From Odoribacter splanchnicus DSM 20712 (GTDB lineage: Bacteria; Bacteroidota; Bacteroidia; Bacteroidales; Marinifilaceae), in the NCBI RefSeq assembly GCF_000190535.1, contig NC_015160.1, forward strand, positions 1,178,001 to 1,242,000: a DNA stretch of 64,000 nucleotides, read 5' to 3'. Position 1 is the first letter of the stretch, and every line of letters begins with the position of its first letter. The translations under genes and the position numbers were made by a program. This document shows positions 33,396 through 42,526 of this stretch, piece by piece. The notes below the pieces were generated by a model. The model did not search any database. It worked only from the letters and a program-made list of their open reading frames with translations, and was not told the DNA's origin.

Positions 33396-34254
33396 TGTGT
33401 TCTCCCGTCATTTTTTGTTCTTCTATAAATTTTGTCGGGGTCATTCCCAACCATTTTTTACAGAATTTTGTAAAGTGAGCCGGTGAAGAAAAACCAAATT
33501 CATAAATAATCTCTTTGAGGTTTACCTCCTCTCCACTCAAACGTTCTTTAAGCCGATCGGCCTTTTTGCCCAATATCCATTGGTATATCGGTTCATCGAA
33601 GATTTCTTTGAATGCCCGTTTGAAACTACTGACCGAATAACCACAGATCTGAGCCAATTCTGCCACAGACTTCACATGTAAACAATTATCTTCGATCAAT
33701 TTTTTCAAATCTCCCTCTTTGTGCAAAGAAAGGGTATAAAAAAAATAAGACAATTGTTCTTTAGAGTAACAAGACTTCATCAAAACAAATAGTTCTTCCT
33801 GTTTTTCTTCGAACAAATACCTGCAATCCACCCCATCTTCCAGGTACACGGTCAACATTTCCACAAATCCTTTCAGCAGCTGGTTTAAAGGTAAGATTTC
33901 CAATAATTCCCCTCTCCCCTCCAAACATCCAAGCTCCGAAACTGTTTTCAAGCAATATTCAGTGGGACGGTCAGAAATAAAGTACAAAAATTCAAGTGGA
34001 GTAAAAGCTTTCAATTTACCTTTCAAAGCAGGCAACAAAAACATCTCTCCGGCTTCAACGAATACCACCTCGTCTTCAATAGACACACCAGCTTCACCAC
34101 TTAATAAAAATATCCAGCAAATGCCCGAAGTTTTCCATTTTTCCCATACAAAACCTTTCTCAAATTTCACCTGTTCAAAAAAGACCAACTCACTCCGTTC
34201 ATAATTATTACAGGTTGCCTCTTTATTACAACAGTAAACACGATCGTTACTCAT
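33385..34254 (-). CDS. AraC family transcriptional regulator (first of a pair)
   Basis: The 289-residue protein has an N-terminal sensing half rich in beta strands (GICWIFLLSGEAGVSIEDEVVF) and the AraC DNA-binding domain at residues about 190-285: SVAELAQICGYSVSSFKRAFKEIFDE and NLKEIIYEFGFSSPAHFTKFCKKWLGMTPTKF. Near the N-terminus are closely spaced cysteines (YCCNKEATCNNY), which might sense metal or redox state. It heads a two-gene leftward unit with its own -7 box. Two coupled AraC paralogues in one operon suggest a recent duplication followed by divergence in the sensing half. Confidence 0.87.
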   Translation of the reverse strand: MSNDRVYCCNKEATCNNYERSELVFFEQVKFEKGFVWEKWKTSGICWIFLLSGEAGVSIEDEVVFVEAGEMFLLPALKGKLKAFTPLEFLYFISDRPTEYCLKTVSELGCLEGRGELLEILPLNQLLKGFVEMLTVYLEDGVDCRYLFEEKQEELFVLMKSCYSKEQLSYFFYTLSLHKEGDLKKLIEDNCLHVKSVAELAQICGYSVSSFKRAFKEIFDEPIYQWILGKKADRLKERLSGEEVNLKEIIYEFGFSSPAHFTKFCKKWLGMTPTKFIEEQKMTGEHIDL

Positions 34255-34287
34255 AATTTAACTATATACATGAATACTAAGAGCTAA

Positions 34288-34295
34288 CAAACATA
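34288..34295 (-). promoter_or_regulatory. -7 box for the AraC pair
   Basis: TATGTTTG on the minus strand matches TAnnTTTG, 33 bases before the first AraC start codon. Confidence 0.5.
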
Positions 34296-34669
34296 AAATA
34301 AAACTTTCAGTCAAGTTAAATTTAATTATAAGTTACAAACAAGAGGCATGAAACATTCACGTATTCTGTGTTTTACATAACTTCACTCACTCCTTTTCAA
34401 CAAAGGTAAGATTAAAAAAAACAAATCAAAAGATGTTCTGATTTAATTTCATTCTTTTTCCGGCAAATAAATCTTTCCATGAAAGTGTGCAGAAAAGTCA
34501 CTGAAACGTGTTCAGACTTATAATTAGTTCTTAAAGTTGCTCCTTCGTCGCTCAAAGTCCATAAAATCGACGGACTTTATAAACCAATTAATTCGGCTTA
34601 TAAACAACAAAGCATCCGAAGTTTCGAATAAAAAAACATTATTTCTTTTGGAATAAAAATATTAAAGCG
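34296..34669. other. Gene-free spacer before tRNA-Arg
   Basis: These 374 bp are AT-rich and divergent between the AraC pair and tRNA-Arg. I find no coding frame. A -33-like TTTTG near 34646-34650 belongs to the tRNA promoter. Confidence 0.55.
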
Positions 34670-34677
34670 TATATTTG
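34670..34677 (+). promoter_or_regulatory. -7 box of tRNA-Arg
   Basis: TATATTTG matches TAnnTTTG. A TTTTG lies about 19 bases upstream, close to the expected -33 position. Confidence 0.7.
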
Positions 34678-34700
34678 CACCGCCAAACCGTAAAAGTGTT

Positions 34701-34774
34701 GGTTCAGTAGCTCAGCTGGATAGAGCAACGGCCTTCTAAGCCGTAGGTCGTGGGTTCGAATCCCGCCTGAATCA
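34701..34774 (+). tRNA. tRNA-Arg (TCT anticodon)
   Basis: Acceptor arms GGTTCAG and CTGAATC pair (one G-T). The anticodon arm is ACGGC-CTTCTAA-GCCGT, giving anticodon TCT. D arm AGCTCAGCTGGATAGAGC and T arm with TTCGAAT are standard. CCA is not encoded. Confidence 0.95.
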
Positions 34775-34775
34775 C

Positions 34776-34807
34776 AAAAGCAGCAATTTGAAATTGCTGC
34801 TTTTTTC
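34776..34807 (+). terminator. Terminator of tRNA-Arg
   Basis: AAGCAGCAATTT and AAATTGCTGCTT form an almost loop-free stem followed by a T-run. Confidence 0.8.
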
Positions 34808-34915
34808 ATTTCATTGTTGGCCACTTACCTTCAGATCAACCGTATCTGACTTTCAAGAGCCTGTCTGATGACCCAAAAGCCAGATAGCCTCCTTTTTCTG
34901 TTGCCCTCCCCCAAA

Positions 34916-34949
34916 TCTCTCATCACCGTAAATATGCGGTGATGAGAGA
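34916..34949. terminator. Strong hairpin after the downstream SusCD operon
   Basis: TCTCTCATCACCG and CGGTGATGAGAGA form a perfect 13-bp stem with an 8-base loop, 33 bp beyond the leftward PKD-like gene stop. Read leftward it lacks a long T-run, so termination is likely but not certain. Confidence 0.55.
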
Positions 34950-34981
34950 AAAATAAAACCACACACTGTTTTTCCTGTTTC

Positions 34982-36634
34982 TCAACGGACCTCTTTATAA
35001 CGCACATCTTTAATTTTAGCGAACCCGGAATACTCCCAGCCCGGTTTCAGGGTCAACTTCATACCCGATCCGCTCACATCATAGAAACGCAGCATTCCTC
35101 CATTATTATCCGTAGCGGCATTTTTGTAAGAACAGACGATCAGTTGATTTTCACGGTCTCGGTATATATTTTTGATTTCATCGTCATATTTCGAACACAA
35201 GTCATCGATGCCCCACGGATAATCATAGCGGTTGAACTTCAAACAGGTAATCTCTTCGCCTTCTAAAGTAATCACCGGTTCGGAAACCCCTGATCCCACA
35301 TTGTAAGCATAGACTTTATTTCCATAAGCGTAATAAATCACATAATACTGGGAACTGGCAGCAAAACAAGTGGCATTGGCAAAATTTTCCGCCATAACAT
35401 CCAAATGGCAGGCCCCTTGTTTAAATTCCCCGCTTCCCAAATTCACCTCATAAATATGCCGCTTGCCATCTTCCTGCATAATGCAATACACCATTCCTTC
35501 GGAAAAAGAGGTGTTAAGCATACACACCAAATCCATATTTCCCGTATTGTAACTAAAATTTTTATTCTCCGGATCTTCCAACGGATGCAACACCTGCTTT
35601 TTTCCAGCGACATCGCTACCTGTAACACCTTCACCACTCCAGTAAACAAAACGATGATTATCCGTATCAAACAACAAGGCGATACCAAAGTCGGATGACA
35701 ACGGTCTTTTCAGCGTAGTCCCGACATAAGGCGCCACCTTGTATTCAGGCGTTCCTCCCCGGACGGAAGTATTAATCGGATACTCGAATCCCGTTTCTAC
35801 TTCCACCGTATTCCAGGCATAGACATTTCCTTCCCGGGATACGCAGATAACAGCATCGTGCTCTGGTTTATAGAGTCCTTTATAAGGCACTGACACAAAA
35901 TTTACAATATGATCGTCAGTAGCAGCCAGAAACATTGCCGATTTCAATTCGTGATAACTCTCTACATCAAGAAATTCTCCGCCACCTTTAGAATCTGTTG
36001 TCTCCAGCCAGTAAGCCGCATCTTCGGACATTGCAATAATCCGGTTACCGGTAGCACTTCCAGTGGCATAGAATCCTATATTCGCAGCGTGGTACTGTTC
36101 CGGTACTCCATCCTTTCGCCGGATTACATCATAAGCCGGAACAATCCGGTCCACAGAAATCTGCGCCAGCATATCTAAACGCACCCGTTCTTCCGATCCT
36201 TCATCGCAAAGCAACATCCATCCCTCCGAGGTAATGGTCGTTGCATTGACATAAAACAATTTCAGGGTCTTTACTTCCGTCCGTTTATCGGTTACCGAGA
36301 ACAAAAATGCATGCCTGCCGGACTCCAATGCAGCTAACATATGAAGGTCTTTCGTATTGGCAACTTCTTCCCATTCACCTTCCGAATTTTTCCTTTGGTA
36401 AGCAAATTCGAAGTTCGTATTCCGCTCATCAATAATTCCTTCCAAATTGGAAGTAACCACCGGTTTTAAATCGATATATTCCGCATTGGCCAATACCGAC
36501 AGCATTGATGAAATGCTATCTATCGTAATGACCGCTTTATCTTCATATGTATAATTTCCTTTGTCTTCCGCACAGGCTATTGCCAACAGGCAAAACCACA
36601 ACATGCTCAGACGCGAAATTTTTAATATATTCAT
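34982..36634 (-). CDS. PKD-like family lipoprotein of the first SusCD locus
   Basis: The 550-residue protein has a lipoprotein signal (LLAIAC, Cys21 or nearby) followed by EDKGNYTYEDKAVITID, the typical start of PKD-like surface lipoproteins (the GNYxY motif follows the lipidated Cys). Beta-rich propeller-like repeats follow. Such proteins are the last structural gene in SusC/SusD/DUF4843 loci and are thought to sit on the cell surface and help bind the substrate. It lies 12 bp after the DUF4843 gene. The equivalent protein of the second locus (46276-47763) shares the layout but little sequence. The substrate class cannot be told; peptides are as likely as glycans. Confidence 0.8.
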   Translation of the reverse strand: MNILKISRLSMLWFCLLAIACAEDKGNYTYEDKAVITIDSISSMLSVLANAEYIDLKPVVTSNLEGIIDERNTNFEFAYQRKNSEGEWEEVANTKDLHMLAALESGRHAFLFSVTDKRTEVKTLKLFYVNATTITSEGWMLLCDEGSEERVRLDMLAQISVDRIVPAYDVIRRKDGVPEQYHAANIGFYATGSATGNRIIAMSEDAAYWLETTDSKGGGEFLDVESYHELKSAMFLAATDDHIVNFVSVPYKGLYKPEHDAVICVSREGNVYAWNTVEVETGFEYPINTSVRGGTPEYKVAPYVGTTLKRPLSSDFGIALLFDTDNHRFVYWSGEGVTGSDVAGKKQVLHPLEDPENKNFSYNTGNMDLVCMLNTSFSEGMVYCIMQEDGKRHIYEVNLGSGEFKQGACHLDVMAENFANATCFAASSQYYVIYYAYGNKVYAYNVGSGVSEPVITLEGEEITCLKFNRYDYPWGIDDLCSKYDDEIKNIYRDRENQLIVCSYKNAATDNNGGMLRFYDVSGSGMKLTLKPGWEYSGFAKIKDVRYKEVR

Positions 36635-36646
36635 TTTTTCTATATT

Positions 36647-37504
36647 TTAAGGTTTTAACACGACATTCGAGTAATCCACACGATAAGCATCCGGCAATTG
36701 CATATAAGAGCCGTCTTCATCGTATACCGGATCGCCTTCATCTGCTCTCCGTTGCAATTCCGACTGCAATTCCCGGGCGTAAAAAGGCATCCGTCCTTTG
36801 CTGACTTTGCCAGTGGCCCAAGTCCAATCCGTTGTCGTAAAGCCAAAGAAGCCATTGATATAGGCATATCGGACCGGATTCCACTTTCCGAAATACTGAT
36901 CGGCAGCAACATCCCCCCACCGACTCGGCTGCGTATAAATTTCACTGATCAGAAATGTATAGCGGGTTCCGTCTATCGTATCTGCCGTTGTATTACTCCA
37001 CACATTGCTGGATTTATAAGCATTGAGTACCTCAAAATATTGATTGGCCTCTAATTTCAAGACCAATGTATCCACCTGTTTTTTGATGGAAGCATTCCGC
37101 ATGAAACGGACTCCAACAGTTCCCTCGTTGCTTCCGGCCTTGATTTTCAGCGTATCGAAATCCATCATATATCCTCCATCGGGATTCGTTACAGCATCAT
37201 AAGAAGTCATCGTCGTTTGCTCTTCGTCGACAACGACTTTCAGGGCCCGGTCGTAATCTTTTACCTCGCCCAGCAACTTCACTTTGGCATTGAATACTAC
37301 TGAGGTATAAGCTGCCGCATAATCGACAAACGAAAAATTAGTCCTCGTGGTATATCCTTCGGCGCCGTTACTTCCTGAAAAATTCTGTACCTGAAAATAT
37401 ACCATACTGTCACCACGGTTGTACAAACCGACGTTTTCTTTTTGGCAGGCGATACTTATTCCTGCCATGGCGGCAACCCATATCCATTTGTTTATTCTAT
37501 TCAT
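36647..37504 (-). CDS. DUF4843 lipoprotein of the first SusCD locus
   Basis: The start at 37504 (MNRINKWIWVAAMAGISIACQKENVGLYN) places a lipobox at SIAC and gives 285 residues; the longer frame overlaps the SusD gene and is rejected. The FQVQNFSGSNG and repeated Ig-like beta segments fit DUF4843, a family found only in SusC/SusD loci of Bacteroidota. It starts 10 bp after the SusD stop, so it belongs to the same transcript. A role in surface binding is inferred. Confidence 0.78.
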   Translation of the reverse strand: MNRINKWIWVAAMAGISIACQKENVGLYNRGDSMVYFQVQNFSGSNGAEGYTTRTNFSFVDYAAAYTSVVFNAKVKLLGEVKDYDRALKVVVDEEQTTMTSYDAVTNPDGGYMMDFDTLKIKAGSNEGTVGVRFMRNASIKKQVDTLVLKLEANQYFEVLNAYKSSNVWSNTTADTIDGTRYTFLISEIYTQPSRWGDVAADQYFGKWNPVRYAYINGFFGFTTTDWTWATGKVSKGRMPFYARELQSELQRRADEGDPVYDEDGSYMQLPDAYRVDYSNVVLKP

Positions 37505-37514
37505 ATGTCTGTAT

Positions 37515-39149
37515 TTAACGGTTATCCAATTCACTTTTCGGCAACGGAAGTACAAAGCGTTCTTCCTTTTCTTCATCAGTTGCTTTATCTTTATAATCGT
37601 ATGTCGGAGGTATTCCAAACATTGGTATGCCGGGATTAGTCATCACCTTTACTTCTTTTCGTCCGTTGTAATCATTATCGAATCCCATATTCCGACGCTT
37701 GAAATAGAAGAACTTCTGACCTTCTCCGACAAATTCACGGATATACTCCAAGGTCAGCCAATCCTGTAAAAAGCTCTCTCCGTTTCCTGTTCCCCAGTTA
37801 TTGGTACCCCGGTCAACGAACATCCGGTTCAAATAGGTCCATGCAGTCGGCAGATCGTACACCTCGGAACCGGTCGTACCGAGACATTCCGCTGCAATAT
37901 AATACGCTTCGCTAAGCTTGATCAGCGAACAAAAGGTTCCGTAAAATTTCTGAGCCTGCAATAACTGGTTTTCATCTTTATTATTGGTCACCTCATCCCG
38001 TTTTTGATCCGCAATTTCTTTGAATTTTACCATTTGGTAGCTCGCATTTCCTTCCAAAGTGGTTCCGCTGGCCCATTGCGACTGGAAACGCCAGTCTCCG
38101 ACCCAATATCCCCCGTATTTGTAAAACAAAATACCATCTACATATCCGGTACGGGGTATCAGCAAAGCTTTTCCGGTATTACCTCCTCCAAAAGAATAGT
38201 CATAAATCAATCCTCTGTTTTTATTGTAATACCCGAATAAACACTCGGTCGAAAACATCCGGTCGGGGTCGGAACTGTTCCCTAACAACTTACCCGATTC
38301 AACCACCGGGAAGAACTCCCTGACCTGGGGATCGTCGGTCAGCTTGCGGGCTTCGGTCAAGGCATTGCCGTAATCTCCCCCCCACAGATAAGCCCGGGCC
38401 GTCAACAAGACCGTCGCATAGTAATTCAGACGCAATTGCCGATAGCGCATGGAGTTATCCTGACTCACCTCATCGTATTCTGCACGGGGTCCCTCGGTAA
38501 GTACCGGATCGGAGGCCAGCAGTAAAGCTTCGGCTTCTGTAAGATCGCGGATAATATAGTCCTTCAGTACCGTACCGGCCGGCATAATGGACAGGATTTG
38601 CGGATCGGTGCTTTCATTGTAAGGGATACCGCGTCCATCCGGATTTTTCGCCATAATCGGCCCGAACAAACGCAACATATCCAAATGCAGCATTGCACGG
38701 ACAGCCAGCATCTCGCCCTTGAGCATTTTATATTCCCGCTCCGGTAATACCTTGTCCTTTACAGCATCATCCTCGATGTTCTTCAATACCACATTGGTAT
38801 TCATAATCGTCGAATAGGCTTCGTTCCATATACTGCTCAGTACGCCTGTAACCGACTCGTTCGAATAATCCCACTCGGTCAGAGCCCGCAAGTATTTATA
38901 ATAATCGCTTTCATCCGACTGCTCCACAGCGTAATATTGCCCCAGAATATCGATCATGTCATAACTCAGATATTTCCCGTAAAGCGAGTTCCCGGACATT
39001 CGGTTGTAAACCCCGTTAACAGCAGCATAAAATCCATCTTTGGAAGAAAATTGCTGTTCCTCACTCTGTTTATAATCCAGCCAGTCGGTGCAGCTGTACC
39101 ATAAAATACAGCTTAACAGAAGCGGAAAAACGATTCTATATTTTTTCAT
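37515..39149 (-). CDS. SusD-like nutrient-binding lipoprotein of the first locus
   Basis: The 544-residue protein has a lipoprotein signal with Cys20 (LLLSCILWYSC) and the SusD/RagB layout: N-terminal DWLDYKQ, TPR-like helices (AVRAMLHLDMLRLFGPIM is the hallmark motif) and the C-terminal FYFKRRNMGFDNDYNGRKEV region. It caps the SusC barrel at the cell surface and binds the substrate. It starts 10 bp after the SusC stop, as is normal. The C-terminus ends LPLPKSELDNR, the usual final SusD motif. Confidence 0.92.
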   Translation of the reverse strand: MKKYRIVFPLLLSCILWYSCTDWLDYKQSEEQQFSSKDGFYAAVNGVYNRMSGNSLYGKYLSYDMIDILGQYYAVEQSDESDYYKYLRALTEWDYSNESVTGVLSSIWNEAYSTIMNTNVVLKNIEDDAVKDKVLPEREYKMLKGEMLAVRAMLHLDMLRLFGPIMAKNPDGRGIPYNESTDPQILSIMPAGTVLKDYIIRDLTEAEALLLASDPVLTEGPRAEYDEVSQDNSMRYRQLRLNYYATVLLTARAYLWGGDYGNALTEARKLTDDPQVREFFPVVESGKLLGNSSDPDRMFSTECLFGYYNKNRGLIYDYSFGGGNTGKALLIPRTGYVDGILFYKYGGYWVGDWRFQSQWASGTTLEGNASYQMVKFKEIADQKRDEVTNNKDENQLLQAQKFYGTFCSLIKLSEAYYIAAECLGTTGSEVYDLPTAWTYLNRMFVDRGTNNWGTGNGESFLQDWLTLEYIREFVGEGQKFFYFKRRNMGFDNDYNGRKEVKVMTNPGIPMFGIPPTYDYKDKATDEEKEERFVLPLPKSELDNR

Positions 39150-39159
39150 GATATCGGAT

Positions 39160-42100
39160 TTATAAAGTTAATGAAATGGCGAAAGACACACTGCGTGCGA
39201 AAGGATAGGAAGTACCCCGTTCCATCTTGATGGTCGACAGGCGGAATATATCGTTCATATAGGCATTCAAACGTAACGAGCCAAGCCCCCATTTATGAAC
39301 CAACTCAGGAGAAAATTCATATCCTATCCTCAAAGCCTCCAGACTCAATGAATTGTCTTTCTGTACAAAACGGGAAGACATCGGAGTGGATGTCGAATTG
39401 GCGATATTCTTGAACTGAGCCTTATCGCCCGGCTTTTGCCAACGGTCATAAAGAGCACGCTTATCCTGATTATATATCAGCGAATTCGTACTGATGTTCT
39501 CTACTTTATTAAATAAAACGGAATTAAACGAATGACCGCCCACCCGATAGCGGAAATCCAGGTTACAGGAAAAACCTTTCCAGGAAAAATTGGTACCCAG
39601 TACCCCTTCCACCTTCGGACGACTGTTGGCCACCACCACTTCATCGTCATATGAAAAATCATAAGTCAATTCCCCGTTTTTCTTAATAAACAGTTCCCGT
39701 CCGGTGGAGGGATCGATTCCTGCCGAACGTACAGCCCAGATATCATCGGGGTCTGCGCCGTCATAGTACCGTTTTGTCGACCTGTTATCACCTTCACGTT
39801 CCTGCGAATTATACATTTCCAGACGATTGCCGATGCCGGACAGCTCATTGGAACCATGCCGCAGATTACCCCGAACCGACCACCAGATCCGCTCGCTCAT
39901 CCGGCGAATAATGTAATACGTAGCCGATGCCGTAAAACCTTTGGAGGTTTGTTTGCCGAAATTTTTATAAGTCATATTGTCGGTCGCTCCCGAAGAAGGC
40001 GGCATAGAGATAGCGATCAGCAAAGGATCGGTTGTCTTATAATAATAGTCTCCGGTCAGGGTCAGACGGTTATTCAGAATCGTAATATCGAACCCGATAT
40101 TTTTATCGAGGGTTGTCTGCCATTCCAGATCAGGATTTCCCAGCTGAGCCAGCGAAGTGGTCATTCCGAAATAATTAAAGGAATTGAAATTATAACGGAA
40201 CGTCGTAATGGTTGCCGAAGAAGAAAAATTCTGATTCCCCGGATTACCGATGGAAGCTCTCAGCTTCAACATGGAAATTCCGTCAAAATGGTCGGCAATA
40301 AATTTTTCATGGTGCAAATTCCATCCCAGACCGACAGCCCACGTACCGATATAATGCTTATTAGTCCCGAATACCGACGAACCGTTGACACGATAACTGA
40401 AATCGAGCAAATAACGGTTATCATAAGCATAATTTCCAATCACATACCCGCTCACCGAACGTGTCGTACTTTCGTTATAAGCCGGGGAACCTCCGTCCGG
40501 ATAACTGTTGGCAAAAGAAGGAAGTGTGAAATCTCCTACCGGAAAACCGATAGCCGAATATCCTTGCGATTTCGCCTCTAAAGCAGAAAGGTAACCTCCC
40601 AATACGATATTGAATTGGTGTACTTCTTTCAATACTTTGGCATAAGTAAGCGTAAATTCTCCTTCATACTTATTGCTCTGTGTTTCCGTATTGCCATACG
40701 AACCGCGTTCTGAGAAATCCGTTTCGGCAAAACGGGTATCCAGAGGAGAATAAAAAGCTTCCGCCTGAGTACTCTGGTGTGTAAAACCGAACCGAGCCCG
40801 TAATTTCAAGGTCGGGACAGGAGTATATTCTACAATAAACTTATCCGACCACGACAAATTGTTTCCCTTGTTATAACTGTTCTGCTTAGCATTGTAAAGC
40901 GGATTGGCAGCTTTAATATAATCCGTATATTCCAGCCACCTTTCCACTTCGCCGTTCTCATTGTATTTCGTATAATAAGGATTAGCGTCGGCATATTGGG
41001 AAAAAGCGACAATCGGATCCTTGCTGTCCGTATTGTTCATATCAAACTTATTCATAAACTGAAATTTCTTCAGCCGGTAAGTCAGGTCGATATTTCCGCT
41101 GATATTATCCCGTTTGGATTCTTTCATTACACCGGTAATCCCGTTATATGCCAGTCCGATACCGAACATAAATGCACCTTCACCGCCGTCTACATAGAGG
41201 GAATGCCGGTGATTCAGGCCAACCCGCAGAGGTTCCGACAGCCAATAAGTATTTACTCCGCGGGCAATATCGGCCAATTTATCATAATAAGACTTTTTCA
41301 ATTCAACATCTTTCACAACATCATTCGATGCATCATACCTGCCGACCAAATTTTCAAAACGCAATTTTTCACTGGCATCCATCAAATTATAACTGCTCAG
41401 ATCAGCCCATGAAACATTGGCATTTCCGCTGTAAGCCAGATTTAACTTACCCGATTTGGGACGGATGGTTTCCACTACCACCACTCCATTTGAAGCCTTC
41501 GAACCGTAAATGGCCGTTGAAGCAGCATCTTTCAAAATAGTAATCGAAGCTACCCGGCTCATATCCAAATTATAAATAGCTTCCAGCGAAGACTCGAAAC
41601 CATCCAGAATAAACAAGGGCTGATTCGGGTCCTCGCTCAATTCATCCCGGGTACTGATCAGACTTGATTTTCCCCGGATTTCAATATCCGGTAATTTATT
41701 CGGGTCGGAACCGAACTCATTATTCTCAAGTACATTAAATGAAGGATCCAGTGTTTTTAAACTGGCGATAACGTTTTGGGTACCCACCGATCTCAGCTGT
41801 TCCCCGTCGAAAGTTGCAGAAGCTCCGGTAAAACTGTCTTTTTTACGGTTAAAAATACCGGTAACGACCACTTCATCTATTTCTTTTGCATCTTCCTGCA
41901 TCACCACTTTTAAAGGTTTGTCATCTTTCAGCACAATTTCCTGTGTTTTCATTCCGATAAATGAAAATACCAGCACCACATCTTTCTTTTGCGGCAAAGC
42001 GATCTTAAAAATCCCTTCGGTATCTGTTACTGTTCCCAGGGAGGTACCCTTGATTAAAATAGTTACTCCGGGAAGCGGACTACCCGAACGGTCAGTCACT

Positions 42101-42507
42101 TTACCTGTCACTTCCGATGTTTTACTCTGAGGCAAAGCAGCATTCACCTTCCCTTTACGCAACACGACCGTATTATGGGTAACCTCATAAGTGATACCGG
42201 TATTTTTCAACACCTCACTCAGAATTTCGTCCAAAGTTTTATTCTCTGCCACGACATCGATTCCGGTCACCTGTTCGATATCCTTAACACTATAGAAAAA
42301 AAACATTTCGCTTTTCTTTTCAAGTGCCCATAAAATAGTTTTCAGGGAGGCATCATGCATCTTGAAATTCATTCTTTCATTTTGTGCAGTGACACGGGCC
42401 GACACCTGAAACACTGTACACAACAAAAAGCACACACCTAATTTCATTGTCATCAGAATTTTTCTTCTCCACACCAACCAAGGGTGGATTGTTTGCATTT
42501 TGTTCAT
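39160..42507 (-). CDS. SusC-like TonB-dependent transporter with STN domain, first locus
   Basis: The 1,115-residue protein imports the substrate bound by SusD across the outer membrane. After the signal peptide (ending about VSARVTAQ) comes an STN domain (FKMHDASLKTILWALEKKSEMFFFY to TVVLRKGK), which contacts FecR in the periplasm. A CarboxypepD_reg-like domain (VTGKVTDRSGSPLPGVTI) and the TonB-box/plug start DEVVVTGIFNRKKDSFTGA follow. The plug includes IEIRGKSSL and ILKDAASTAIYGSKASNGVVVVET. The barrel ends in an aromatic-containing strand (FARSVSFAISLTL). The VTGIFNRKKxSFTGA signature is shared with the paralogue at 50068-53442. It lies 19 bp after the fecR gene. Confidence 0.92.
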   Translation of the reverse strand: MNKMQTIHPWLVWRRKILMTMKLGVCFLLCTVFQVSARVTAQNERMNFKMHDASLKTILWALEKKSEMFFFYSVKDIEQVTGIDVVAENKTLDEILSEVLKNTGITYEVTHNTVVLRKGKVNAALPQSKTSEVTGKVTDRSGSPLPGVTILIKGTSLGTVTDTEGIFKIALPQKKDVVLVFSFIGMKTQEIVLKDDKPLKVVMQEDAKEIDEVVVTGIFNRKKDSFTGASATFDGEQLRSVGTQNVIASLKTLDPSFNVLENNEFGSDPNKLPDIEIRGKSSLISTRDELSEDPNQPLFILDGFESSLEAIYNLDMSRVASITILKDAASTAIYGSKASNGVVVVETIRPKSGKLNLAYSGNANVSWADLSSYNLMDASEKLRFENLVGRYDASNDVVKDVELKKSYYDKLADIARGVNTYWLSEPLRVGLNHRHSLYVDGGEGAFMFGIGLAYNGITGVMKESKRDNISGNIDLTYRLKKFQFMNKFDMNNTDSKDPIVAFSQYADANPYYTKYNENGEVERWLEYTDYIKAANPLYNAKQNSYNKGNNLSWSDKFIVEYTPVPTLKLRARFGFTHQSTQAEAFYSPLDTRFAETDFSERGSYGNTETQSNKYEGEFTLTYAKVLKEVHQFNIVLGGYLSALEAKSQGYSAIGFPVGDFTLPSFANSYPDGGSPAYNESTTRSVSGYVIGNYAYDNRYLLDFSYRVNGSSVFGTNKHYIGTWAVGLGWNLHHEKFIADHFDGISMLKLRASIGNPGNQNFSSSATITTFRYNFNSFNYFGMTTSLAQLGNPDLEWQTTLDKNIGFDITILNNRLTLTGDYYYKTTDPLLIAISMPPSSGATDNMTYKNFGKQTSKGFTASATYYIIRRMSERIWWSVRGNLRHGSNELSGIGNRLEMYNSQEREGDNRSTKRYYDGADPDDIWAVRSAGIDPSTGRELFIKKNGELTYDFSYDDEVVVANSRPKVEGVLGTNFSWKGFSCNLDFRYRVGGHSFNSVLFNKVENISTNSLIYNQDKRALYDRWQKPGDKAQFKNIANSTSTPMSSRFVQKDNSLSLEALRIGYEFSPELVHKWGLGSLRLNAYMNDIFRLSTIKMERGTSYPFARSVSFAISLTL

Positions 42508-42526
42508 CGTTTGTTTGGTTTAAAAA

